This document shows positions 54,901-62,233 of a stretch of 64,000 bases of DNA, piece by piece. This stretch comes from Methylocystis parvus OBBP (GTDB lineage: Bacteria > Pseudomonadota > Alphaproteobacteria > Rhizobiales > Beijerinckiaceae), in assembly GCF_027571405.1 (NCBI RefSeq), contig NZ_CP092968.1, positions 2,626,001 through 2,690,000 of the forward strand. The letters run 5' to 3'. The notes under the pieces are model-generated. The model saw nothing but the letters and a program-made list of their open reading frames with translations, was not told where the DNA came from and searched no databases. The position numbers were made by a program, and so were the translations under genes. Position 1 is the first letter of the stretch; every line of letters begins with the position of its first letter.

Positions 54901-55469
54901 ATCTCGAAAAAGTGCCGGGCGTCGAGGAAGGCGGCCGTCTGCTGGTGCGCGGGCCCAATGTGATGATGGGCTATCTCAAGGCGGACAAGCCCGGCGTGCT
55001 TCAACCGCCGGAAGACGGCTGGTACGATACGGGCGACATCGTCACGATCGACGCGGAAGGCTTCGTCACGATCAAGGGCCGCGCCAAGCGCTTCGCCAAG
55101 ATCGGCGGCGAGATGGTCTCGCTCGCGGCGATCGAACAACTGGCGGCGGAGCTCTGGCCCAAGGCGCTGTCGGCTTGCGCGACCGAGATCGATCCGCGCA
55201 AGGGCGAGCGCATCGTGCTGGTGACGCAGCAGAAGGACGCGACGCGCGCCGACTTCATGACCTACGCCAAATCGAAAGGCGCATCCGACCTCTCGATCCC
55301 GGCCGAGGTCCTCTATGTCGAGCACATTCCGCTGCTCGGCTCCGGCAAGCTCGACTTTGCGGGCGTGACGAAGATGGTGCGCGACCGCAACCGTTACATG
55401 GCCGGCGGCCCGCGCCTGCCGAACGGCGTGCTCGGCCGGATCGACGGAAGCGCCGCGCTCTCGGCGTGA
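51996..55469 (+). CDS. LplT-PlsC-acyl-ACP synthetase fusion (acyl-[ACP]-phospholipid O-acyltransferase)
   Basis: 1157 residues with three modules: an MFS transporter of the LplT type (about 10-425, 12 helices), a PlsC-type acyltransferase (about 440-640; HX4D in NHVSFLDAAAI at about 461 and FPEGRLT), and an AMP-binding acyl-ACP/acyl-CoA synthetase (about 660-1150; TSGSEGAPKGVALSH at about 797, YGVTETAPVLS, and the C-terminal GKLDFAG lysine loop). The protein should import lysophospholipids and re-acylate them at the inner membrane. E. coli encodes LplT and Aas as two proteins. Confidence 0.93.
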   Translation: MSQSLLATRRFAPLFWRQFFAAFNDNFLKNALVLLILAQIGGEKGASLVTLAGAIFIAPFFLLSGVAGEMADKFDKAVIARRLSLAEIGVAGLSATGFYLGDVNILFAALLCFGVTGALFGPVKYGILPDHLSREELPAGNALVESATFIAILTGTIAGGLAMQERDSSFGMHAFAAAIMAVSFASYAAARFIPSTQRAAPDLRIDWNIFRSTFKLLKALRAAPELRKLTTVTSLFWLYGSIAMSLMPPLVTHSLHGTESVVTLHLAIFAIAIGVGSGLAAFLLKGRIVLLPAAIGAALVGLVSIDLGVAEFFRQTSADAAELDLAHYFDQPGALRASIDLALLALAGGLMIVPSFAAIQAQSEADQRARTVAAVNVHNAAFMALGGAGVAFLQAQGVTLAQLFIGMGAVALLSAVWIRYAVVKNPMLDLLSIIFRAFYRLEVKGVENFAKAGPNPIVALNHVSFLDAAAILSVLPKDPVFAIDHGISQRWWVKPFLKFTRAIPLDPSKPLGTRTLVNAVKAGDPLVIFPEGRLTVTGSLMKVYDGAGLIAEKSGALVVPVKIDGPEMTMFSRLTREQARRRWFPKFTLTIQEPVRLTVGEELKGKARRMAAGAALYQIMSDLIFRTTRTDETVFEAAVRAADRHGFSRVALEDPLTGALTYRKILIGARVLGEKIAKIDEAGDRIGVMLPNANAAGVTFLAVSSAGRVPAMINFTAGATNILAGCEGAGVKTILTSRAFIEKGKLDKLAEALQEKLRLVYLEDMRAGVTLADKLRATLRFKKPVVARDADDMATVLFTSGSEGAPKGVALSHRNLLANAAQAAARIDFGRKDKVFNVLPVFHCFGLTIGFMLPLISGVPVYFYPSPLHYRIVPELIYGTNATIFFGTDTFLAGYARSAHAYDFRSIRYVVAGAEPVKQSTRDVWCEKFGIRILEGYGVTETAPVLSLNTPMFNKFGSVGRLMPGVDYNLEKVPGVEEGGRLLVRGPNVMMGYLKADKPGVLQPPEDGWYDTGDIVTIDAEGFVTIKGRAKRFAKIGGEMVSLAAIEQLAAELWPKALSACATEIDPRKGERIVLVTQQKDATRADFMTYAKSKGASDLSIPAEVLYVEHIPLLGSGKLDFAGVTKMVRDRNRYMAGGPRLPNGVLGRIDGSAALSA

Positions 55470-55491
55470 GCGGGCAAAGGCGTCGATGCGC

Positions 55492-55549
55492 CCCTCATGT
55501 TTCGAGACGCTTGCCGCGCAGGCGTCTCGGCATGAAGGGTTTTGTTTTT
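55492..55549 (+). terminator. Rho-independent terminator after the acyltransferase gene
   Basis: CCTCATG...CATGAAGG encloses CGAGACGC / GCGTCTCG (55503-55510 with 55522-55529), followed by GTTTTGTTTTTG. A two-part stem with a T-rich tail. Confidence 0.85.
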
Positions 55550-55609
55550 GCGCCGCCGTCTATGCGAGGGAACGCGCGTCTCGAAGAGCGAAGCCATCCG
55601 CTATTTTAT

Positions 55610-56173
55610 TTAAGCGCCATCCAGATAACGCGCGAAAAGGAACTGGGTGTCGCCGTAGCGGCGGGCGTCTTCCTGCTTCAAAGGCAAGGGAACATCGATC
55701 ACGACGTCCGCGGCTTCTTCAATGACGATCAGCGCGTCCTTCGCCAGCCATCCGCCCTCGATCAACGCCTTCAACGCGGGCGCGCCCAGATCCTTGCCAT
55801 AGGGCGGATCGAGAAAGGCCAGCGAAAAAATTTCGCCCGCCGGCGCGGCGCCGAGCCTGGTCGCGTCGCGGCGAAAGACGCGCGTGACGCCGCCCAATCC
55901 CAGCGCTTCGACATTGGCGCGCAGCAGCGCGCGCGCCTCCGTTCCGTCATCGACGAAAAGCGCGCGCGCGGCGCCGCGCGAAATCGCCTCCAATCCCAAC
56001 GCGCCCGTGCCGGCGAAGAGGTCGATGACCGCCGCGCCCGAGACCGGATCGTCGAAACGATGCGCGAGAATGTCGAACACGGATTCGCGCAGCCTGTCGG
56101 AAGTCGGCCTCACCGCTTGCGAACGCGGAGCCGAAAGCGCGCGCCCGCGCAGCGCGCCGCCGACGATGCGCAT
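55610..56173 (-). CDS. rsmD: 16S rRNA (guanine-N2)-methyltransferase RsmD
   Basis: 187 residues of the class I SAM methyltransferase fold. MRIVGGALRGRAL opens it as in RsmD; the SAM loop is DLFAGTGALGLEAISRGA and the catalytic motif is LDPPYG. Methylates G966 (E. coli numbering) of 16S rRNA. Starts 3 bases after the stop of the pseudouridine synthase, so the two form an rRNA-modification unit. Confidence 0.95.
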   Translation of the reverse strand: MRIVGGALRGRALSAPRSQAVRPTSDRLRESVFDILAHRFDDPVSGAAVIDLFAGTGALGLEAISRGAARALFVDDGTEARALLRANVEALGLGGVTRVFRRDATRLGAAPAGEIFSLAFLDPPYGKDLGAPALKALIEGGWLAKDALIVIEEAADVVIDVPLPLKQEDARRYGDTQFLFARYLDGA

Positions 56174-56176
56174 CTC

Positions 56177-58081
56177 TTACTCCCCGCGCGGCCTGCGCGG
56201 CCCCTTCGCCGGGCCCTTGCCCGGCCCGCGACCTTTTGGCGGCCCCTTGGGCGGTCCTTTGCGCGGCGGGCCGCTGCGGGCGCTTCGCGCCGGCCCTTCC
56301 CTCGGCGGCCGTCCCTCGCCCGAACGCGCGCGCGTCTGGCGCTCGCCGCCGCCGCGCGCAGAGCCGCCTTCGCCGCGCGGCTTGTCGAAATGACGCGGAT
56401 GGTCGCCGGCCGCGCGGCCGCTGCGACCCGCATTGCGTTCCTGACCCTCGCGCGGCGGTTTTTCAAAGTTGCGATTGCGTTCCTGACGCTCGCCGCCGCC
56501 CCGTCCGCCGCGCGGCGCCTCTTCCTTGTCCCTGTGCGGACGGCGCTCGAAGCGCGTCCTCTCGCCTTCCGGCGGACGGCTGCGCGCATGGTCGCGCGCC
56601 GCCCGGACGTCGCCATGCGCGCGATGCGGCTGCGCTTCGGAACGCTCGCGCGGCGGGCGGGTCGGACGTTCGCTGCGCTCCCCCTCGAAACGCGGACGAC
56701 GATTTTCGCCGCGGCGCCGATCGTCCGGCGCAAAGCCGGCATTGCGCCCGCCGCGCCCGCCGCCGCGCGTGGGGCGCTCGGCGTCGGCCTCGTCGCGTCT
56801 CGGCCGGCGGCCGGCGCGCATGGCCTCGAATCGCTTGGCGTTGCGCGAAGGCGTTTCCTCCTCGACAGCGGATTTGCGCGCGGTGAGCGTCACGCGCTCC
56901 ACGAGCACGGCGCGGCCCTTGCGGTCCGCGGTCGCGCCGCGCATGACGCGCGCGCGCGGCCCTTTCTCGCTCTGTTCGTCGCGCTCCTTGCGCAGGACGG
57001 AGACATGCTTGCGCGAACGTCTCTCCACGCGCTGGCGCTGCTCCTGCTCCTCCGCCGGCGTCGCCTCGCGCAAAGGCGAAGAGAAATCGACGCCCGCAAG
57101 CTCGGCGAGGCTCTTGCCCAACTGCTCCCGCAGGATTTTGAGCTTCACCTCCTCTACCGAGCCTTCCGCGAGATCGCCGAGCTGGAACGGACCGTAAGAG
57201 ACGCGGATGAGCCGCGTCACGTCGAGGCCGAGATGCTCCGTCACGCGTTTGACTTCGCGGTTCTTGCCTTCGGTCAGGCTCATCGCGATCCAGGCGTTGG
57301 CGCCCTGCACGCGCTCGAGCCGCGCCTCGATCGGGGCGTAGGTCACGTCGTCGACCGTGACGCCCTTTTTCAGTTCGTCGAGCCGCGCCTGATCCGTCTC
57401 GCCATGCACGCGCACGCGATAGCGCCGCGTCCAGCCTGTCGCGGGAAGCTCCAGCGTGCGCGCCAGTCCGCCGTCATTGGTGAGAAGCAGCAGCCCTTCC
57501 GTATTGATGTCGAGCCGCCCGACGCTCACGAGACGCGGCAGATCGGGATGGCGCTCGTCGAGAAAGGCGAAGACCGTCCGCCGGCCTTCGGGATCGCTCG
57601 CCGTCGTCACGAGCCCGGCGGGCTTGTGGAAAAGGAAGAGCCGCGTGCGCTCGCGCGCCTGCATCGGCTCGCCGTCGATCGTGATCTTGTCCGCTTCCGT
57701 CACATTGACGGCCGGGCTCGTCAGCGTCTCGCCATTGACGTCGACGCGGCCTTCCGCGATCCATTGCTCGGCGTCGCGGCGGGAACAGACGCCGGCGCGC
57801 GCCATGGCCTTGGCGATGCGCTCGCCCTCGAAGGCGCTGGTCTTTTCAACGGGCGTGGGAGCGGGTTTGGATTTGGCGGGCCGGGCTTTTTTCGGCGCGT
57901 CGAATTTCGGCCTGGCCGTATTTGGCCTGGCCGTATTCAGCTTGGCGGCCTTCGCGCCGCGCGGCTTGTCGTCGGAGAATTTGCGCGGCGCCTTGCCGGG
58001 CGCGGATGTCGAATCGCGGCGGCGCATCGGGCGATCGCCGCCGGGGGCGCCGGAGCGCTTGGTTGGTTTCTTGTCGGCCAT
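56177..58081 (-). CDS. rluB: RluB/RsuA-type pseudouridine synthase with a 300-residue Arg/Gly-rich tail
   Basis: 634 residues. A Lys/Arg/Pro-rich N-terminus (1-80), an S4 RNA-binding domain (about 84-145; GVCSRRDAEQWIAEGRVDVNG), and the catalytic domain with D191 in VGRLDINTEGLLLLTNDGG (about 150-325). From about 330 to 634 it is low complexity, rich in Arg, Gly, Pro and Glu, ending in repeated Lys-Gly-Pro-Pro-Lys-Gly. Such tails in this family are thought to help bind RNA. Typical enzymes without tail are about 250-300 residues. Confidence 0.92.
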   Translation of the reverse strand: MADKKPTKRSGAPGGDRPMRRRDSTSAPGKAPRKFSDDKPRGAKAAKLNTARPNTARPKFDAPKKARPAKSKPAPTPVEKTSAFEGERIAKAMARAGVCSRRDAEQWIAEGRVDVNGETLTSPAVNVTEADKITIDGEPMQARERTRLFLFHKPAGLVTTASDPEGRRTVFAFLDERHPDLPRLVSVGRLDINTEGLLLLTNDGGLARTLELPATGWTRRYRVRVHGETDQARLDELKKGVTVDDVTYAPIEARLERVQGANAWIAMSLTEGKNREVKRVTEHLGLDVTRLIRVSYGPFQLGDLAEGSVEEVKLKILREQLGKSLAELAGVDFSSPLREATPAEEQEQRQRVERRSRKHVSVLRKERDEQSEKGPRARVMRGATADRKGRAVLVERVTLTARKSAVEEETPSRNAKRFEAMRAGRRPRRDEADAERPTRGGGRGGRNAGFAPDDRRRGENRRPRFEGERSERPTRPPRERSEAQPHRAHGDVRAARDHARSRPPEGERTRFERRPHRDKEEAPRGGRGGGERQERNRNFEKPPREGQERNAGRSGRAAGDHPRHFDKPRGEGGSARGGGERQTRARSGEGRPPREGPARSARSGPPRKGPPKGPPKGRGPGKGPAKGPRRPRGE

Positions 58082-58206
58082 GGTCTTTGATAGCAGGCGG
58101 GGAGATAGCTTTGAAGCGCGATGCTTGGAGCGACGCGAAATGATGATCGTCCCGGACGCAAGGAGCGAGTCTGCGAGCGCGGACATGAATCTTCGGCCGC
58201 GTCAAT

Positions 58207-58332
58207 CCCTCCCCTTTACGGGGAGGGCGGCCCCGCCTAGCGGGGCCGGGCGGGGTCAGCCCCCATTCGTCTCATGGCGGCGCGAACTCCACCCGGCGGC
58301 TTTCAGCCGCCGACCTCCCCGTGAAGGGGAGG
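58207..58332. repeat. Dispersed palindromic repeat, copy 3
   Basis: 126 bases, same plan as 22294-22420: left hairpin CCCTCCCC-TTTA-CGGGGAGGG, inner GGGCGGGG matched by CTCCACCC, GGCGGC-TTTCA-GCCGCC, right hairpin CCTCCCC-GTGAA-GGGGAGG. It ends 25 bases before the tadA start. Confidence 0.9.
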
Positions 58333-58357
58333 TATTTGGCGTCCGCAGAGCGGCTCT

Positions 58358-58798
58358 ATGACCGACCCCTTCGCCGCCGCTTTTGACGCCGCCCGCGCCG
58401 CCGCGAGCGCGCAGGAAGTCCCGGTCGGCGCCGCAATCATGCGCGCGGGCGAGATCATCGCTTCCGCCGGAAACCGCACGCTGCGCGACAAGGACCCCAC
58501 CGCGCATGCCGAAATACTGGCGATTCGCGCCGCCTGCGAAAGGATCGGCAGCGAGCGCCTCATCGACTGCGATCTCTATGTGACGCTCGAGCCCTGCGCC
58601 ATGTGCGCCGGCGCCATCTCCTTCGCGCGCATCAGGCGGCTCTATTTCGCGGCGGCGGACCCCAAGGGCGGGGCGGTGGAGCATGGGCCGCGCTTCTTCT
58701 CGCAGCCAACCTGCCATCATGCGCCGGAGATCTATGGCGGCATTCGCGAGAGCGAGGCGGCGCGGATGCTGCGCGATTTCTTTCAGTCGAGACGCTGA
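58358..58798 (+). CDS. tadA: tRNA-specific adenosine deaminase TadA
   Basis: 146 residues, cytidine deaminase fold. Zinc ligands H50, C80 and C83 and the proton-shuttle E52 are in TAHAEIL and LEPCAMCAG. TadA converts A34 to inosine in tRNA-Arg(ACG); a related guanine or cytosine deaminase is less likely. Its end overlaps the convergent patatin gene by 16 bases. Confidence 0.93.
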   Translation: MTDPFAAAFDAARAAASAQEVPVGAAIMRAGEIIASAGNRTLRDKDPTAHAEILAIRAACERIGSERLIDCDLYVTLEPCAMCAGAISFARIRRLYFAAADPKGGAVEHGPRFFSQPTCHHAPEIYGGIRESEAARMLRDFFQSRR

Positions 58799-59652
58799 TT
58801 CTCCAGCCGCTCGGCGGCCTGCAGCAATTGTCCGCGCAGCGCCTCGCGGCAGGCGTCGCCGGCCTCGAAAATGCGCGACGTCTTGAAGAGGTCGAGCGCG
58901 AGATATTGATGCACGGCGGGCGCGATCAGCACATCCGGCGGATCTTCCTCGATCATGCGCGAACTGATGGAATTCATCAGAATCTGGCTCGCGACGATGA
59001 TGGTCTGGAAGGGCGAGGGCGCGCGGGTCTCGCTCTCGGGGCCGGAATTGCCCGAAACGTTCACGGCGACGATGATGTCCGCCTTGCCGGCGAGGTGATC
59101 GTAAGGCAGCGGATTGACGAGGCCGCCGTCGACGAGATAGCCGACCTCGCTTTTCGGCGGGCGCACCACGCCGGGGATGGCCATTGAGCCGGCGACGGCG
59201 GTGCGCAGCGCGCCGCGCGAAAAAACCGCCTCAGCGCGGCGGCGGAAATCCGTCGCGACGACCGTCATCGGAATTTCCAGCTCCTCGAACGTCTCCGGCA
59301 TGCCCGCCGGCCAGAAGGCGTCGAGAAAGCGCACGCCGTCGAAAAGCAGCGGATGGGCGAGGCGAGTGAGAAGAGGCTGGCGCCGCCGCGCCCGCGCGTA
59401 AAGCAGCTTGCGCGCCAAAGCGATGTGATTGCCGAGAATGGCGTCAGTATGGGCGCGCAGCTCCGCGCCCGAAAATCCCGCGGCGTAAGCGGCGCCGATT
59501 ATGGCGCCGATCGAGGTTCCCGCCATGGCGACGGGGCGCACGCCGATCTCGTCCAGCGCCTGCAAGACGCTGATATGAGCAAGTCCGCGCGCGCCGCCGC
59601 CGCCAAGCGCCAATGCGACGGTCTTTCCGCCGAGAACCCCGCCGCGACTCAT
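58783..59652 (-). CDS. Patatin-like phospholipase (RssA type)
   Basis: 289 residues. The Ser-Asp dyad is intact: oxyanion loop GGGGARG (17-23), GTSIG with S47, and DGG with D175. ATG at 59652 gives a compact N-terminus (MSRGGVLGGKTVALALGGGG) and overlaps the upstream hydrolase stop (ATGA). Cytosolic or membrane-associated lipid hydrolase; substrate unknown. Confidence 0.92.
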   Translation of the reverse strand: MSRGGVLGGKTVALALGGGGARGLAHISVLQALDEIGVRPVAMAGTSIGAIIGAAYAAGFSGAELRAHTDAILGNHIALARKLLYARARRRQPLLTRLAHPLLFDGVRFLDAFWPAGMPETFEELEIPMTVVATDFRRRAEAVFSRGALRTAVAGSMAIPGVVRPPKSEVGYLVDGGLVNPLPYDHLAGKADIIVAVNVSGNSGPESETRAPSPFQTIIVASQILMNSISSRMIEEDPPDVLIAPAVHQYLALDLFKTSRIFEAGDACREALRGQLLQAAERLENQRLD

Positions 59653-60536
59653 CTCAGGAAAGGATCGAGCGCCCGGAGCGTCGCCTCGGGAGCCTCCTCC
59701 ATGGCGTAGAGCCCGCTGTCGATGGCGACGCTCGTGACGTCGTCGCCCCATTCCTTCCAGGCGCCCCGCAGCGCGCCGCCAAGGCTGGGGAAAGTGGTTT
59801 CGCCGTAGAGAATGAGCGTCGGAACGAGAAGCTTTTTATCCGCGGCCTTGTCGGCGGCGAGCGCCTCTTTGTCGATTGTCGCGCCGGCCCGGTAATCCTC
59901 GCAGAAAGCGTGGATGCGGGTCGGGTCGTTGAAGGCGGCGTGATAGGCGGCGAGAGCTTGCGGGCCGAAGACGTCGAGCGATTTGTCCTTGCTCGAATCC
60001 TTCAGCGCGTCGTTGAGAAAATCCGCCGGATCGAGCGCGACGAGTTCTTCCGGCTGCGGAGCGTCCATGCTCAGAAACCGCGCCCGGCCGACGCGCCACA
60101 GATCGCTCGCGCCGAAATTATCGTCGACGGGCGCGATGTTGATCAGCGCCAGCCGGGTGAGGCGGCCCGGATGGTCGAGCGCGAGACGAAAGCCGACGCG
60201 CGCGCCGCGATCATGGCCGACGAGCGCGAATTGCACATGGCCGAGCGCCTCCATGACCCTGACGACGTCGCCGGCCATTTCGCGCTTGGCGTAAGCCTCG
60301 CCCTTTTCGCTCTCGGGCGCCGCGGACCAGCCATAGCCGCGCAGATCCATGACGACGACGGTGAAGCGTTCGGCGAGCTTCGGCGCGACCTTACGCCAGG
60401 CGACATGGGTTTGGCCGAAGCCGTGCAGCAATAAGACGGCGGGCCCCGCGCCATGGGACCGCGCAAAAATTTTTCCCGCCGGCGCGTCGATCCAGTGCGA
60501 GGCGAAACCGGGGAAGAGATCTGCAGATTCGGACAT
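59649..60536 (-). CDS. Alpha/beta hydrolase, haloacetate-dehalogenase-like, lacking the catalytic His
   Basis: 295 residues. The nucleophile elbow is GHDRGARV with Asp at 109, the pattern of haloacetate/fluoroacetate dehalogenases, and the LDHPGRLTRLALIN, YHAAF and CEDYRAGA stretches match that group (from memory). Where these enzymes have Ser-Gly-His-Phe near the C-terminus this protein has Ser-Gly-Leu-Tyr (L276), so the base His is missing; the His-Trp of the halide pocket also appears replaced (RARFLSM). Dehalogenase activity is therefore doubtful. Coupled to the patatin gene. Confidence 0.82.
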   Translation of the reverse strand: MSESADLFPGFASHWIDAPAGKIFARSHGAGPAVLLLHGFGQTHVAWRKVAPKLAERFTVVVMDLRGYGWSAAPESEKGEAYAKREMAGDVVRVMEALGHVQFALVGHDRGARVGFRLALDHPGRLTRLALINIAPVDDNFGASDLWRVGRARFLSMDAPQPEELVALDPADFLNDALKDSSKDKSLDVFGPQALAAYHAAFNDPTRIHAFCEDYRAGATIDKEALAADKAADKKLLVPTLILYGETTFPSLGGALRGAWKEWGDDVTSVAIDSGLYAMEEAPEATLRALDPFLR

Positions 60537-60613
60537 GAATGCAACCATGTTCAGGGAGAGGGCGCTGCGGCCGAAGCGCCATGGCGCTCGAGAGCCATCA
60601 TTTTCAGGGAGGT

Positions 60614-60642
60614 TATATAGTAACGCTCCACGCCGCGGTCAC
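60614..60642 (-). promoter_or_regulatory. Promoter of the hydrolase-patatin unit
   Basis: On the minus strand GTGACC (60642-60637), 17 bases, TATATA (60619-60614), about 75 bases before the hydrolase ATG at 60536. Confidence 0.5.
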
Positions 60643-60786
60643 GGTTTTTCTTATTCCATGTCTCAAGCGACTTTGTCACGGAAACCACGAACTTCCTTTG
60701 CTTGAAAAGCGCGCCGAAGCGTTAGAAGCTGGCTTAAGTCAAGAAACCCGTTCATCAAAATAGCGACGCTTCAGGGGAGGAGACGA

Positions 60787-61374
60787 ATGAGCAAGATTGT
60801 CGACGAAGTCATGTCCGCCAATGCGGCCTATGTCTCGAATTTCGGTTCGAAGGGCGAGCTCGCGCTGCCGCCGGCGCGCGGCTTCGCCATTCTGACCTGC
60901 ATGGACGCGCGTCTCGATCCGGCGAAATATGCCGGCCTTTCCGAAGGCGACGCGCATGTCATCCGCAACGCCGGCGGCCGCGCCTCGGACGACGCGATCC
61001 GCTCGCTCGTCATTTCGCACAAGCTGCTCGGCACCAAGGAGTGGTTCGTCATCCATCACACCAATTGCGGCATGGAGCTGTTCTGCGACGAGGTGATGAG
61101 CGAGTTGCTCGACGACAATCTGTCGACCGCGTCGCTCGATATGTCGACGCTGAAATGGTCGAACCCGCAGCATGGCGGCGGCTGCGCGGCGGGTCACTTC
61201 ATCAAGTGGCACACGATCAAGAATCAGGAAGACAGCGTCGCGCAGGACGTCGCGCGCATCCGTTCGCATCCGCTGGCGCCGAAAAACATCCCGATCTATG
61301 GTTACATTTACGACGTGAAGACCGGCAAGCTCGTCGAAGTGCCGAAGGCGACGGAGATCGGCAAGGCGGCCTGA
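60787..61374 (+). CDS. Beta-class carbonic anhydrase
   Basis: 195 residues. Zinc ligands C38, H91 and C94 and the D40/R42 dyad are present (LTCMDARLD and HHTNC). This is the short beta-CA type found in many alphaproteobacteria and mycobacteria. Interconverts CO2 and bicarbonate in the cytosol. Good ribosome binding site (GGGGAGGAG). Stands alone after a 250-base gap shared with the divergent hydrolase promoter. Confidence 0.94.
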   Translation: MSKIVDEVMSANAAYVSNFGSKGELALPPARGFAILTCMDARLDPAKYAGLSEGDAHVIRNAGGRASDDAIRSLVISHKLLGTKEWFVIHHTNCGMELFCDEVMSELLDDNLSTASLDMSTLKWSNPQHGGGCAAGHFIKWHTIKNQEDSVAQDVARIRSHPLAPKNIPIYGYIYDVKTGKLVEVPKATEIGKAA

Positions 61375-61400
61375 TATTCCGCGACATCGTCTGAAAACGC

Positions 61401-61481
61401 CGTCATTGCGAGGAGCGAAGCGACGAAGCAATCCAGAATCGTGACGAGGCTCTGGATTGCTTCGCTTTGCTCGCAATGACC
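61401..61481. repeat. REP-like inverted repeat
   Basis: GTCATTGCGAGGAGCGAAG on the left is complementary to CTTTGCTCGCAATGAC on the right, and AAGCAATCCAG to CTGGATTGCTT inside. The sequence is a widespread intergenic palindrome in bacteria. It lies between the convergent carbonic anhydrase and rhodanese genes and may serve as a bidirectional terminator. Confidence 0.9.
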
Positions 61482-61498
61482 GCCCGACGGATCTGCGA

Positions 61499-61846
61499 TT
61501 ACCCCTGCACCGCGCCGCCGCGCGCGCGCCAGCCGCCCGTGCCGGGCGCGTAATGACGCACATCCTTGCGGCCGGCGGCGATCGCCTGGCCCAGCGCCTT
61601 GGCCGAGCGGCCGCCCGCCTGACAGATGATCACGCATTGGCCCTTCGGCAGTTGCGACGGATTGAACTGCGAGAGCGGCAGATTCTTCGCGCCCGGCACA
61701 TGGCCTGCGGCATATTCATGCGGTTCGCGCACATCGATAATCGCGCAAGCGCCTTCCTTCACGACGCGCGCGAAATCATCATGCTCGATCGTCGGCGGCT
61801 CCTTGCCGCCGCCGCCCATGAGTTTCGACATCAGACCCGACAGCAT
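61499..61846 (-). CDS. Rhodanese-like domain protein
   Basis: 115 residues, one rhodanese domain: IIDVREPHEYAAGHVPGAKN and the active-site loop CQAGGRS with the catalytic Cys. Cytosolic sulfur carrier or sulfurtransferase. Ribosome binding site GAAGGAAGAAG before ATG 61846. Downstream of the CMD-domain gene and the RND permease gene, so probably in one unit. Confidence 0.9.
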   Translation of the reverse strand: MLSGLMSKLMGGGGKEPPTIEHDDFARVVKEGACAIIDVREPHEYAAGHVPGAKNLPLSQFNPSQLPKGQCVIICQAGGRSAKALGQAIAAGRKDVRHYAPGTGGWRARGGAVQG

Positions 61847-61867
61847 CTTCTTCTTCCTTCTTTTCAC

Positions 61868-62233
61868 TCAGGCGGATTTCGCCTGCGGATTCTCGGCGTC
61901 GAACTGCGTGAAGGCCGCGAGCGCATGGCTCGCATACATTACGGAAGGTCCGGCGCCCATGTAGATCGCCATGGCGAGCGTCTCCATCACCTCGTCGCGG
62001 GACGCGCCCCGCTGCGCCGCCGCCTTGGCGTGGAAAGCGATGCAATCGTCGCAGCGCGCGGAGACGCTCACGGCGAGCGCGATCAGCTCTTTCGTCTTCG
62101 CGTCGAGCGCGCCGGGAGCGCCCGCCGTCGTCGCCATAGACGAAAAGGCTTTCATGACGTCCGGCGCGCCGATGCGCAGATCGCGCAGATCGGCGGACAG
62201 AGCTTTGGCGAGTTCGGGCCAGTCATTTGTCAT
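61868..62233 (-). CDS. Carboxymuconolactone decarboxylase (AhpD-like) family protein
   Basis: 121 residues, all helical. The AhpD-like redox motif is present as CDDCIAFH (C61, C64, H68), so an alkylhydroperoxidase or thiol role is likelier than decarboxylation. The ATG at 62233 overlaps the RND stop (ATGA). The same ORF extends upstream in the RND antisense frame, which is not coding. Confidence 0.88.
   Translation of the reverse strand: MTNDWPELAKALSADLRDLRIGAPDVMKAFSSMATTAGAPGALDAKTKELIALAVSVSARCDDCIAFHAKAAAQRGASRDEVMETLAMAIYMGAGPSVMYASHALAAFTQFDAENPQAKSA

Noticed and set aside
54770..58090. Plus-strand ORF of 1106 codons
   Set aside because: It runs antisense to the well supported rluB, rsmD and part of the acyltransferase gene, and its translation is Arg/Ala low complexity with no domain; it is a product of GC-rich codon bias.
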